Position numbers and translations under genes: made by a program
In this document: piece after piece, positions 24,983 to 35,438 of the stretch
Layout of the letters: each line of letters begins with the position of its first letter
Position numbering within the stretch: position 1 is the stretch's first letter
The notes under the pieces: model-generated
Databases searched by the model: none
Told to the model about the DNA's origin: nothing
What the model saw: only the letters and a program-made list of their open reading frames with translations
Source: Bugulina stolonifera
Lineage: Eukaryota > Bryozoa > Gymnolaemata > Cheilostomatida > Bugulidae
Assembly: GCA_935421135.1 (NCBI GenBank)
Contig: OW285192.1
Span: forward strand, 8,267,501-8,331,500
Direction: 5' to 3'
DNA: 64,000 bases

Positions 24983-25121
24983 ATTCGTCAGCAGAGAGGA
25001 GTTTGAGTACGTAGAAATGGACACGGATAGCGCTTACATGGCCCTGAGTGCTCGTAGTATAGATGCGCTCATCCGAAAAGATAAAAATTTATCAGAAGAG
25101 GAAACCACTTCTTATCGCTAA
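24983..25121 (+). pseudogene. Last exon of a type B DNA polymerase (right arm remnant)
   Basis: A clear acceptor (TTTTATTTTCACAG) precedes an open stretch of 45 codons ending in TAA at 25119-25121. It contains EYVEMDTDSAYMAL. The DTDS with preceding aromatic and hydrophobic residues is motif C of family B DNA polymerases, which in Polintons is the protein-primed polymerase. The two Asp residues bind the catalytic metal ions. The exonuclease, TPR and motif A/B parts are absent, so this is a terminal exon left behind by internal deletion. Upstream, a promoter-like region (about 23998) and a donor at about 24128 could still splice to it. Identification from motif C alone is strong but not absolute. 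Confidence 0.78.
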
Positions 25122-25859
25122 TGAGAGCTGTAGGCGAAGCGCAGCCGAATTCGCTCGTTTAGATCACAAGCTTTTCGAGTGGGGGGCGCGGGAGAAGCGG
25201 CGGGCCGCTGCCTAGTCGCTTGGCTCGGTGGATACGGGGCACCGGCGTCGCCTCCACGTGTACGGTCGGCGCCGCACGCAACGTGGGCGGACGCGGCTTG
25301 ACCGCCTCAAACGATCGGTCGTTCGGGTGAGTGGGGGTTGCGGGGGGGAGGGTGGGCGGCGGTGGAGGAGGGGTGGCGGTGATGACGGTGATGGCAGCGG
25401 CGGCGGTGGCGGCGGCGGTGGCGGTGGTGGTGGCGGCGGTGGCGGTGGTGGTGGCGGCGGTGGCGGTGGTGGCGGCGGCGGCGGTGGTGAGGGCGGTGGT
25501 GGCGGCGGCGGTGGCGGTGGTGAGGGCGGTGGTGGCGGCGGTGGCGGCGGCGGCGGCGGTGGCGCGGACGGGACGAGGGCGGTGGCGGGGAGTGGGGGAG
25601 GAGTGGGAGGTGGGGGAGGGGGAGGGGAGGAGGGCGGGAAGGAGGGAGGGAAGGGGTCGTGGCCGGGTTCGGGGTCAAGTGTGCAAATGTTTTTTCGACC
25701 AATCAGAAGGGGGGATTTTGGGGTGACCTTGGCAAGGTCGTGTGCAAAATTTTTGTGCTCTTCTGTGATTGGTTGAAATCGGAAATACCGGCTTGTGATT
25801 GGTTGAAAACAGGGGTCAATGAGTGCGTGTCTGTCTAGAAGTGCACTGACTATACTACT
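25122..25859. repeat. Right terminal inverted repeat of element 2
   Basis: Inverted copy of 21007-21735. It begins directly after the stop codon of the polymerase remnant, so the parental polymerase gene ended where the terminal repeat starts. Confidence 0.9.
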
Positions 25860-25865
25860 ATTGAG
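25860..25865. repeat. Right target-site duplication of element 2 (ATTGAG)
   Basis: Exact match of 21001-21006, directly after the terminal CTATACTACT. Confidence 0.9.
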
Positions 25866-26053
25866 ACATGATGTATCACTTGATCCTCAAACTAAAAATC
25901 TGAGACTTAGCCGTCTATTGGAAGGCTTCCTTCCCCTTTAAGGACATAATCTCTAACCCTAATCACTTTAACTGAAGCTGACGTATGAGTAGGAGACAGT
26001 GTAACTAAAAACCTACCATGACTTGATGAAGATGTCCCTGATCTGTAAGCCAT

Positions 26054-26734
26054 ATTCAGTTTATAGACAAATATTATCTTCTCCTGCAGAGTTGAATATA
26101 CTAACTGCTGAACTGATAAAACTCTTAATAAGCCTTACTAACAACACTGACAACTAACAACTGATTGTGCTGTGTGTGTTCAATTACTAGACCTTATCAG
26201 ATTTCTTTTGTATTTGTATAATAGCATTGTAGTAAGGGCTAATCAATCAATAACCTAGTCTAAGTATAGAATAAACCTACACATAATAGACCTACCTACT
26301 CTCACTATTTAGTAGACTAGAATGATTCATTGTCATCTGACGGAATAATCTCCCTTTTTCTTAGATATATATCATAAAGTGTATTGCCTGTTTTAAAATA
26401 CAAGTGAGACCTTCGACAGCATGCTCAGTGACAGATTCAGACAGGTGCTTTCAGAACTGAACAATTACGTTAAGTAACAAGACAGTGTGCATTTCCAGTA
26501 ATTAGCTAACTCTTAATATTTTTTCAGAGTGCTACTGTAAACAAATCGAATGCAAGCCATTCCACTGTCTTGTTCACTAATAATTTCTTCCTCAATAAGT
26601 TGCCGGAAATTCGCTCCTCATTGATTTAAGCCTGCTCAGTACAGTAATATAGACCATAATGCTTCAATTTGCTGATATGTGGTACATGCAGATATACTAA
26701 AATGTACAGAATTACATGTATGTACATAATGTAT
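26054..26734. other. Upstream region of copy A; no gene
   Basis: Matches the region upstream of copy B (33539-34200) up to about 26225 and again in patches to about 26350, so it is part of the duplicated segment and may hold the promoter. No open frame of note. Confidence 0.6.
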
Positions 26735-27195
26735 TGTAGTGGAAAGGTCGACCCACCTGGCATCAAGGCCGACCTATGCCGAGGTCGTCAAGAGGACTAC
26801 TCCACCCAGACGTTCCCCTTCAATTCTGAGTGACTCTAGATATCCATCTAATCATAGCCATTAGTAATTATATCTTTAATCATGTAAGACTTACTGTACT
26901 AGCAATTCTCTATGTCTTTTAGTTCATTATAAATATGATTTTCATATATTATGTGTTTCACATGATTATAAGCTTTCCTGGTAATGGCCGACCCTTATTA
27001 GATCGGACCTCGGCCTTTTTGCTGCCATGTTATTACGCAATGCCCATGGCGGACACTCTATCGACCCACCCGATACTATATCGGGCTTCTCACCGGAAAC
27101 TGATTTAGTATATAAGTAAGCTCATTTTACTATACGAATCAGTAGTTGATCAGGCTCTAATAAAGCAACATCTCTCAACTCAACTCAATTCTACA
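26735..27195 (+). mobile_element. Putative solo LTR
   Basis: The segment begins TGTAG and ends CTACA. It has several GGTCGACC/GGCCGACC-like motifs, a TATA-like box (GTATATAAG) and an AATAAAGCAACATCTC polyadenylation-type tail near the end. A related sequence on the other strand at 50412-50635 shares the tail and the GGCCGACC motifs. No target duplication was found, so the ends are uncertain. Confidence 0.45.
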
Positions 27196-27569
27196 GAGTC
27201 TTCTCTCTGAGAGAGGTATTAGTAAAATTGCTGATATTGTGCTCATTCTTACTATTGTTTGTTTAAAGTAAGATACAATGACAATAGGATTATTATTATT
27301 CAAGCTACATATTGTATTTTCAACAAAATAATTATTCCTCAAAACCCATCAGTTACACTGTGAATTGCAAGTCAGTACGGTTTCAGCTTGGCATGCCCAT
27401 CCATCGTCTGTACTCTGGCACCTCAAAAGTCCGTAATACTACCACTGAGGTCCATATATCATGCATTATAAGGATTCTCTGTGTGGCACTATTTATATAC
27501 ATATATTAAATGCATGTACATATACATGTACATGAGCGTGACAGTGTACCGAATTAATAAGACAACTCC
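27196..27569. other. Intergenic; nothing recognised
   Basis: AT-rich, with short open frames only. It ends with TACATGTACATG-type palindromes. Confidence 0.5.
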
Positions 27570-27589
27570 TATTCCTTGGACCACTTGAA
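27570..27589. repeat. Target-site duplication, LINE 5' side
   Basis: Twenty bases identical to 29605-29624. Confidence 0.85.
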
Positions 27590-29604
27590 GAGATTTGACA
27601 TGGAATGAGACATACCCTAAGATGATAGAAACAGCTAAAAAGACACTCCGAGTCAGTAAAGGAGGGGGGTATATAGAGAAGGAATCATGGTGATGGAATG
27701 AGGAAGTCCAAGAGGCAGTGAAAAACAAGAAAGAAGCTTTTAAAAACTGGAAAAGATCAAGATATGAGGAGGACAAGGACACCTACAACAGACTGAACAA
27801 GATTAGCAAAGAGAAATGTGCGATAGCAAAGAAGAGAGGATATGAAAAGCTGTATAAAGACCTAGAAGAAAATGGCCCAACGAGTATATACAAATTGGCA
27901 GGAACGAGACAGAGAAGAGCAAAGGATATAGACAGAATAACATTCATCAAAGACGATCAGGGAGAGGTCAAGAGTGAAGATAAGGATATCAAAGAGCGAT
28001 GGAAGCAATATTTCAATGGTTTACTAAATACTAAAAAGAGAACACCTGATTTGAGAGAAATGGAGAGAGTACAGGGGCCAGATGAAGACATCACCGAAGA
28101 AGAAGTATCAGAGCAGATAGAGAGGATGAAGTTAAATAAAGCGAAAGAGCCTGATGAACTCCCCATAGAAATGACAAAGGAGCTCAAAGACACTGGCACA
28201 GCGTGGATTACAGCATGTTTCAGGAATGCTGTGAAAAGTGGGATACCGAATGAATGGAGGAAGAGCAAAATTGTACCTCTTTACAATCGGAGAGGAGATC
28301 CGCTTAGCTGTGGAAATTACAGGGGTATAAAGCCCCTCTGCCATTCCCTCAAACTATATGAGAGAGTGATTGAGTCAAGATTGAGAGAGATAGTAAAGAT
28401 CAAGGATAATCAGTATGGATTCCAAAGAGGAAAATCAACCACTGAACCTATGTTCTGCCTACGTATGCTGCAGGAGAAATACACAGGGTTCAATAAGGAG
28501 CGGCATACGGTGTTTGTTGACCTGGAAAAGGCATATGATACTATACCAATAGAGCTGATATGGCACTGCCTGAGAAAACGCATTGTTCCTAAGGCTTACA
28601 TTGACATTATCAAGGATACGTATAGGATTGTACCACCAAGGTGGCCACAAATACAGGAGAAACAGAGGGAATAAAAGTTGAAGCTGGACTACTCCAAGGT
28701 TCAGCCCTAAGCCCCTTACTCTTCATAATTATAATGGATGCAATCTCGGATGATAATGGGGAAGACACATCCTGGAGTATGCTGTTTGCAGATAATTTGG
28801 TGCGTAGTAATGCTAGTCGAGAAGATCTAGAGGACAGGATAGAGAACTAGAGGAGGAGGCTTGAGGACGTAGGTTTGAAAGTCAGCAGGTCAAAAACTGA
28901 GTACCTACCTTCAAAGGAGAAAACGGACAATATCAGGCTACTAGAATATGATGGATCAACCTATGCCAACTTTCCTCAATGCACTGCATTCAAATACCTG
29001 GGGACCACTATTCACCAGGATGGAGGATGCAGAGCTGAAGTTGAGTTGCGCATTGGTAAAGCCTGGAATAAGTGGAGAGAGTTGACGGGTGTACTCTGTG
29101 ATAGACAAGTCCCTAAGAAGTTAAAAGTGCTCATCTACAAAACAGTGATACGCCCAGTGCTGATGTATGGAGCTGGAATATGGCCACTCACAGATTACCT
29201 AGGTAAAAGGATCAGTGTCTGTGAGATGAGGATGCTACGCTATAGCCTCGGAATCAGCCTTGAGGAGCACAGAACAAATGTCAGCATAAGAGAAGAAGCT
29301 AACGTCATGAGTATTGCAGATTTGATGAGAAGAAGAGGGCTTGAGTGGTTTGGACATGTGTGCCAGAGAGAAAGAGAAAAAGACATCAGAAGAGTGAGCG
29401 AAATGTGAGTTGAAGGAAGGAGAAACTGAGGACGCCCGAAACACAGGTGGAGGGATACAATCAGGAAGGATCTCCAATCCTGTTCCCTCAACGAAGAGGA
29501 TGCTCAGGACAGAATTAGATGGAGAAGTTTGATTGAGCTAGGCCTCTGGCACACACCCACTACCCGTACAGGATAGAGCGGAGATAGGTGAGCATAGGTG
29601 AGCA
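27590..29604 (+). mobile_element. 5'-truncated, decayed non-LTR (LINE) retrotransposon
   Basis: A 20-bp direct repeat containing ATTCCTTGGACCACTTG (27570-27589 and 29605-29624) flanks it as a target duplication. The 3' end has short repeats AGGTGAGCAT, like the tails of RTE-type LINEs. The reverse transcriptase is recognisable in pieces: 27718-28674, then a frameshift to about 28641-28850, a stop, then 28875-29408 and remnants to 29575. Visible motifs are VFVDLEKAYD (motif A), GSALSPLLF (motif B) and FADN where the catalytic FADD is expected. The last Asp is lost. No endonuclease domain remains. Clade is uncertain (RTE-like by overall style). Confidence 0.85.
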
Positions 29605-29624
29605 TATTCCTTGGACCACTTGAA
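29605..29624. repeat. Target-site duplication, LINE 3' side
   Basis: Twenty bases identical to 27570-27589. Confidence 0.85.
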
Positions 29625-29704
29625 TATTATTTTTTACTTTCAACGATTATTGTTCACTTCGGGTAACTATGGTATAACCATAAGCAATACTTCTATTACA
29701 TAGG

Positions 29705-32700
29705 TCAACGGGAAATAATCATAGCCAATGGAATAATAATCATGATCCATTTAGCTAGAATATCACCGTAGGCAAATTTATAAAGGGTTTTTTCATAATA
29801 GATTTCACTCATATAATAAGTAACACTGCTCATAGTTGTAAAGCAGTCTTTATCAAGATTTGGGTCCTTCATTTCTTTAATGGTGCATTCCTTCAGATGG
29901 TAGACCCAGTAACTCCCTAAAACAAATACAAATGTTGTACAATACGCCATGTGTATGAAAAGGAATGCGCTATCTAGTCCTACATGTCACTAGCCCTACA
30001 CGTTCCATAGAGGTCTTTTAATAATAGGCAAAAATATGAAAGAAGTTATTGACAGAGGGTTTTGGAAATTGAAGCAGTCCAAATTCTTCAGCTATTGGGA
30101 AATAATAAATAAAAAGCCCATGCTGATTTTATTGCCATTTAAGGCAGTTTCACTTTCTATTAATAATTTTATAGTAGGGCTATGACTGCTTAATATCTTA
30201 TTTTAAATGCAAAATTAATTAAACTATTAATACTGCGTTTTTACTTTCAATGAGTTGAAACAAATACAGTTTTAGTAGTAGTTGTAGTTTGCAATCGTCT
30301 TCAACTTTACATTCACGTTAAAAGTCTTTTATATTGACTAATTTGATTTAAAAAAGTTTTTTTTTAAGTTGGAAATAGAACTGATATTGTTGCATTCAAT
30401 ATTATTTTGATAGCTGTTAATTAAACTCATTTTTATAAAAAATGCAAAAAACATTTAAATTGAAACTATCTCAAGACCAACATTCGACAATGTAAACTAA
30501 AATAACTAGCCACTTTTACTTTAACAGCAATCGGATTTACCATGTTACTATGTTACAGAAAGAGAAGATAACTTCACGAAAGTTAGCCTAACATTAACAT
30601 AGTGTGAGAGGTCTCATCATCAATGAGACAACCTCAAATTTTGGTCAACTTTTTTCAACCAAAAATCGTTGAGATTTGAAAGACACTTAACATCCTTCAC
30701 ATTATAACTGCTGCAATTTATATATTTGCTATTCAGGCATTTATATGTAAGACGTACCACAGATCTGCCAGAGAATGAAGAACAGGAATAGGAATCCAAT
30801 AAATATGTTCGTACAGGTTTTGGTTGATTCTTTCTCTGAAATTTACAAAGTAACAATTCATGATTACTGTCATTAGTAGGTTAGCTACAAAAGGCAAAGA
30901 CGATTATTATGGTTTGTTATGGTGACAATTTATCACTCTGTATACAAATCAATGTTATTGAATCAGCAAAAGATGTAATCCCATTAGCTGAAAATCTTGA
31001 CAAGCAAGTAGCAAAATCTGTAATAAATGTTCTACCACAAACGATAACTCAGAAATAGTAAAGGATTCACATGTACTTCACTTACTTCTTAGATATGAAT
31101 ATGCAATCCCTGCATGGACAGCTATACACAGCCAGCTACCAGTCACACACATGTAGGCAGGCAATACATTCCGTACTGGACACTTTCCCATGTTACTAAC
31201 TCCTGCAGGTATACAGATTGGTTGTAAGAGCTGTATATGTTGCATGGACTGAAAAGGGGGTTGTGGTCACATATTTAGAAAAAATAACCTTGCTTGGTCT
31301 TCTTTTAGGATAGTAGCAGAGAAACTGTAGGAAATATGATTGTTTTACTATCACCTGTTGTAGTCATGGAAACATATTCGACAAACGTAAGGAGTGTTGT
31401 TTACCAGGATGCTAACTGCACTCAGCACCGAATAAAGTTATTTATTACATTAGTAATATGCCAATCATTAGGGAGTAGCCGTGGCTTAGGGGTTAGAATG
31501 CTGAGCTTTCATGCTGAAGGTTCCAGGTTCATATCCCAGTCACGGTGGTGTTAGAAAGAGTATCCAGCCACAATTGCTCCTGTGCCTCATATATAAAAGT
31601 CCTTGGACTCATGCAAGCCAGCATGGCTTCAAAGCAACTAGTCTAACCCTGCCAAAGAAGACCTTGTCATCTGAGCTTTTCTCACAGGGAGCTGACCAGC
31701 ACTGGCACCTGGCAGTGCAAGCTGCTAGGGGCTGGTCACGCCGAGGAGTATAAGCCGGTGAGTTTAATATGCCAATCACTGTGCCTAAATTCTATCCAAC
31801 GTTCATTTTACAATTATGACATTTAGCCCAACAAGCATGACATTGAATGTTATAAATAGTTAGGGATACTAATAAATGATGATGACATTGCTAAACAGTG
31901 TAAAGTTGTCTTTAGCTATGATATAGGAGAAATCAAGGAATTGATGTAATGAAATCAGCTATAATTTATCCAAAATTTTGCTCAAGTAAATGAAAATGTA
32001 CAGGCAGAATTCAAACCATGATAGTAATGACTTTGTCGTGTTACACTTTTGCATTTAAATGTACATGTCTATCAATGTGAAATAAATATTTTTACGTTTC
32101 TCGAGAATGTGATGTTTTGTGCATATTAGCTGCATGTAAATGAATGGGAAGTTTCCCACAACCTATATTTTCTGTTGCCATTGCGTCACCTTGTTGAACT
32201 GGCTCCCTCTCCTTACCATATTGGCCCCACCAACTTTGAAGCGGTGGATACGCCACTGCATGTAGGCATTATACTATATATGTTACACAGTGGTCAAAGT
32301 TGGGGGGGTCGTGGGGGACGCAGTCCCCCTACCATAAATTTCAGGGGTCCCTCAGACTGATAGACTCCCTACAGATCACTATTATAATAATAATTTACCT
32401 TATTTTACCTTAGGATCTTGGACCATATTTTAACCTGAAGTACTTGGATTTTGCACCATTTTGGTGTCTAATTTTGATAAAGTTTCCAATTTCCGAGAGG
32501 GCACTCAGGCGCCCCTCCCGGACACTCCCCGCCGGCGCGCTTCGCGCCCTTAAGTAATTATGTCTGCTACCCTAGAGACCCCCCACCTCTTTTCATAGAC
32601 TTTTGACCACTGATGTTACACCTACTCCTAGGTTTGGCCCTGCTCCCAAACCTACATGCAATGTTCACTTGCAAACTATACTTCAACTTCACATTTGCTG

Positions 32701-33538
32701 AATTTTACTCATAGGCTACTCACCACAATAAATCTCAGCTATTGGTAATGCTATTCCCAGTCCAAGATAAATAGTAACTAGCATAAAACTTGCCAGTGCA
32801 GAGTATGGATCACCGCATGAACGAGAAATTTTCCTTTTCAATCTACTGCCGATTTCATGACATTCATCACAACTATGGCAAGACTTACACAGATCTAGGA
32901 GAGCATCTTTACATCCAACATCATAAATTTCGTCAATGACTACTGCCTCAGGTTGTGGAGGGTGTAGAGTGGAGCTAGGGCTAGTTTCTGGTACATCCAG
33001 AATTGAAGGAAGTTCAACTTCAGAGGCAGTAGGGATTAATCTGTTATGTTGTCTTTCAAAGTCAGTTGTGATATGCGGTGAGTCACTAGTTGGAATAGTT
33101 GGTGAGTCAGGAGGTGGAACACTGGGTGGAACCATCCATGAGTCATCATCTAATATCGGTTCTCCTTCATCTGGTTGGTTACTCGATTTTTGGTGAGAGC
33201 TGCTTAATAATTTTCTCCTGAGTTGCTCCAACTTCAACTTTTTCTCTGCTGGTTCCAGTGCCATAAGGGCATCATATGATGGTGGTGCATCTTCAAAATA
33301 TTAAACCACGGCCAGTGGATGATTGAGAAGACACTATTCATAATAATATAGCAACCTAAAATTGAAGATTAATTGAGACATAATATATCACCTAATCAAA
33401 TTAAAAGTCTTAGCAGTATATTGGAAGGCTCCTTCTCCATCAACCTAATAACTCTAGCTGAAGCTGATTATGAGTAGGAGACAGGGTGACTAGCAACCTA
33501 CCATGACTTGATGAAGATGTCCCTGATCTGTAAGCCAT
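29705..33538 (-). CDS. TMEM272-like four-TM protein, copy B (intact, five exons)
   Basis: Exons 33502-33538, 32724-33290, 31086-31202, 30758-30835 and 29705-29916 (minus strand) join in frame at GT-AG sites to 336 aa. The start MAYRSGTSSSSH is fixed by its split codon with exon 2. Near residue 14 is PPSY, a PPxY motif that binds WW domains. A Pro/Ser-rich acidic cytosolic region follows, then Cys-rich CKSCHSCDECHEIG, and four membrane segments: one at the end of exon 2 (LVTIYLGLGIALPIAEI), one in exon 3, one in exon 4 (IFIGFLFLFFILWQICG) and one at the C-terminus (WIMIIIPLAMII). The NCP-type motif after TM1 and the CxKTLYxFAY motif before TM4 (here YYEKTLYKFAY) are what I associate with TMEM272-like proteins. 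Function is unknown. Copy A is its direct duplicate. Confidence 0.72.
31468..31764 (+). mobile_element. tRNA-derived SINE in intron 2 of copy B
   Basis: A 14-bp duplication TAATATGCCAATCA flanks it (31454-31467 and 31765-31778). The head reads GTAGCCGTGGCTTAGGGGTT (A box type) and GGTTCCAGGTTCATATCCC (B box type), followed by a core GGTGGTGTTAGAAAGAGT shared with the SINEs at 43547 and 60566. Confidence 0.8.
32288..32612. mobile_element. hAT-type MITE in intron 2 of copy B
   Basis: Inverted ends CAGTGGTCAAA and TTTTGACCACTG, with an exact 8-bp duplication ATGTTACA at 32280-32287 and 32613-32620. The interior is GC-rich with a G-run and GCGCGCTTCGCGC. No transposase. Confidence 0.8.
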
Positions 33539-34500
33539 ATTTAGTTTATAGACAAATATTATCTTCTCCTGCAGAGTTGCAAGTGATTGAATAAACTAAC
33601 TGCTGAACTGATCAAACTCTTAATAAGTCTTACTAACAACACTGACAACTAACAACTGATTGTGCTGTGTGCGTTCAATTACTAGACCTTCTTTTGTATT
33701 TGTATAATTGTAATAATATATTGGTTACCTTATGTCTATCAAGCTATGAGTCGTCTCTCCAGCGGGTCTATCTCACTCAAGCTCCTGATCGTAACTGCAA
33801 TCTCACTCTCGCGCCCTGCTAGTCTGACGTCATGTCCGTTATACTACTACAATAATAGTATTGTAGTAAGTGCAACCCACTCAATAGTAATAATATGTAC
33901 ATATACAATGAACCTGCATTCACTAGAATTGGCTAAAACAGTTATCACAAATATGAGCATGTACTTGGTATTGTGTTGAAAATAAAAGCTTATAATATCA
34001 CAAAATTTACATTCCATTCCATATTATCATAAAATATACCATACAAGTACTGAGTACAACTCATAAACTGCGCTCGACATTCTACACGCTGTATCCACGT
34101 ACTTATGATATATGATTCATTGTTTAAATGGCGGAAGTGATCTCCCCTTTTTGTTATGTAAATTATTGGAGTATATTCCCTGTGTTGAAATATAATTGAG
34201 ACAGTTATATTGCTAATAATTGCCCGTATATACTCTGGTTTTATGCTAGTAAAATGGTGATCTCAATTTACCCTAGTGATTAGGATGATCCTCTGCTTTT
34301 CTCTTTTCAGAAGTGCAAATCACTTGTTCTATGGCGCTTTGACAAAATAATTGCCCAAAGCTTCCTAAACCTCAAATTTTTCTAGATTTACAAAGTAGCA
34401 TACTTTATTATAGTAACTCTTTAAAAGGCTGTGTCTTTGCCCAGACACCCAGCCTCTACTTTGGTGAGACTCTGTAGTGCGCATTTAATGGTACTGCTGT
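33539..34500. other. Upstream region of copy B; no gene
   Basis: The first part is shared with the upstream region of copy A. A GC-richer piece at about 33740-33840 is absent from A. No gene recognised. Confidence 0.5.
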
Positions 34501-34504
34501 TTCA

Positions 34505-34760
34505 ATATACTAGTCAGTGATTGCATAGTCAGTGATTGCATAGTCAGTGATTGCATAGTCAGTGATTGTATAGTCAGTGATTGCATAGTCAGTGATTGCA
34601 TAGTCAGTGATTGCATAGTCAGTGATTGCATAGTCAGTGATTGCATATTCAGTGATTGCATAGTCAGTGATTGCATAGTCAGTGATTGCATAGTCAGTGA
34701 TTGCATAGTCAGTGATTGCATAGTCAGTGATTGCATAGTCAGTGATTGCATAGTCAGTGG
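34505..34760. repeat. 15-bp minisatellite, about 17 copies
   Basis: Perfect to near-perfect units of GATTGCATAGTCAGT. One variant unit (about 34567) reads TATAGTCAGTG, identical to 11 bases of the Polinton-type terminus. Open frames through it are artefacts. Confidence 0.9.
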
Positions 34761-34769
34761 TGGTTTTGG

Positions 34770-35436
34770 ATGCCAGCCAGCCATTCACTCACATACATTG
34801 TAGATGAAAAAGATATTATAGAAATCAATGGATGCAGATAGAGATAATACAAAATTATTTTAATCGGTCACATGAATATCTCCAGCATCCAATCAGATTT
34901 TCTACCTAGCTCATTATAATCAAAGTGACAGACATATGCATTGGGCACCTCAAAATATACATTGTACATGTACAGTGTACATGTACATGTATATAAACTG
35001 CAACAGTGCCACACTGTGCTGGTGTTGAAGAGAATATCTATAATATATCTATATATCACTACAATATTATTAAAACCACTGAAACTGGAGAAATTATTCT
35101 GAAAAACAGTATCTAGAGCAAGTAAGTAAACCGCACCTTCCAAGTACGTGTATTAGCTAGCAAAGTCGATTACAGCATAGTATACTGTCAGCAAGTGATT
35201 GCAAGTGATTGCAAGCTGGTTAAATATATCTTGGTCCCAGCATAGAATACTATTAGCAAGTGATTGCAAGCTAGTTTAGAGTGAGGTGCACCATAACAAT
35301 TAACCAGGAGCTAATCTGTTTCCCACTGATGCACTACTAAAAAGGATTAATAATTTACTAACATTTTGTTGCTTACAGTATTAGTTTTTTTAATTTATAC
35401 AAATTTAATGCAATAATTGCATACTTTCTATTGCAG
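34770..35436. other. Intergenic upstream of gene C
   Basis: Holds TACATGTA palindromes (about 34960-34995) and short direct repeats of GCAAGTGATT (35190-35270). A splice acceptor TCTATTGCAG ends directly before the start codon of gene C, so an untranslated first exon probably lies in this region. Confidence 0.5.
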
Positions 35437-35438
35437 AT

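Larger units (their letters stand above)
21007..25859. mobile_element. Element 2: palindromic Polinton-type element keeping a polymerase B remnant in each arm
   Basis: Termini match element 1 (AGTAGTATAGTCAGTGCAC, inverted at the right end) and are flanked by a perfect 6-bp duplication ATTGAG at 21001-21006 and 25860-25865. The two arms (21007 to about 23620 and about 23640-25859) are inverted copies along nearly the whole length: GC-rich repeat, polymerase remnant, subterminal repeats, promoter-like region and minisatellite. The arms differ mainly in minisatellite copy number, more units on the left. It lies in intron 1 of TMEM272-like copy A. The same intron in copy B (about 33365-33390) carries the uninterrupted target GATTAATTGAGACAT. 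It lacks every gene needed for its own movement and would depend on a relative. Confidence 0.88.
10120..26053 (-). pseudogene. TMEM272-like four-TM protein, copy A: broken and invaded by three large elements (3' end outside window)
   Basis: Exons by comparison with copy B: 26017-26053, 20368-20919, 10496-10612 and 10120-10197. Exon 5 would lie to the left of the window, since 1-285 matches intron 4 of copy B. All visible splice sites are conserved and exons 3 and 4 have the same lengths as in B (117 and 78 bp). Exon 2 has CAA changed to TAA (20852-20854) early in the protein and is 15 bp shorter than in B. The predicted protein would be truncated after about 33 residues, before any membrane segment, unless a downstream ATG is used. 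Element 2 sits in intron 1, the old element in intron 2 and element 1 in intron 4. Sequencing or allelic variation could explain the stop; I treat it as a likely pseudogene. Confidence 0.7.
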
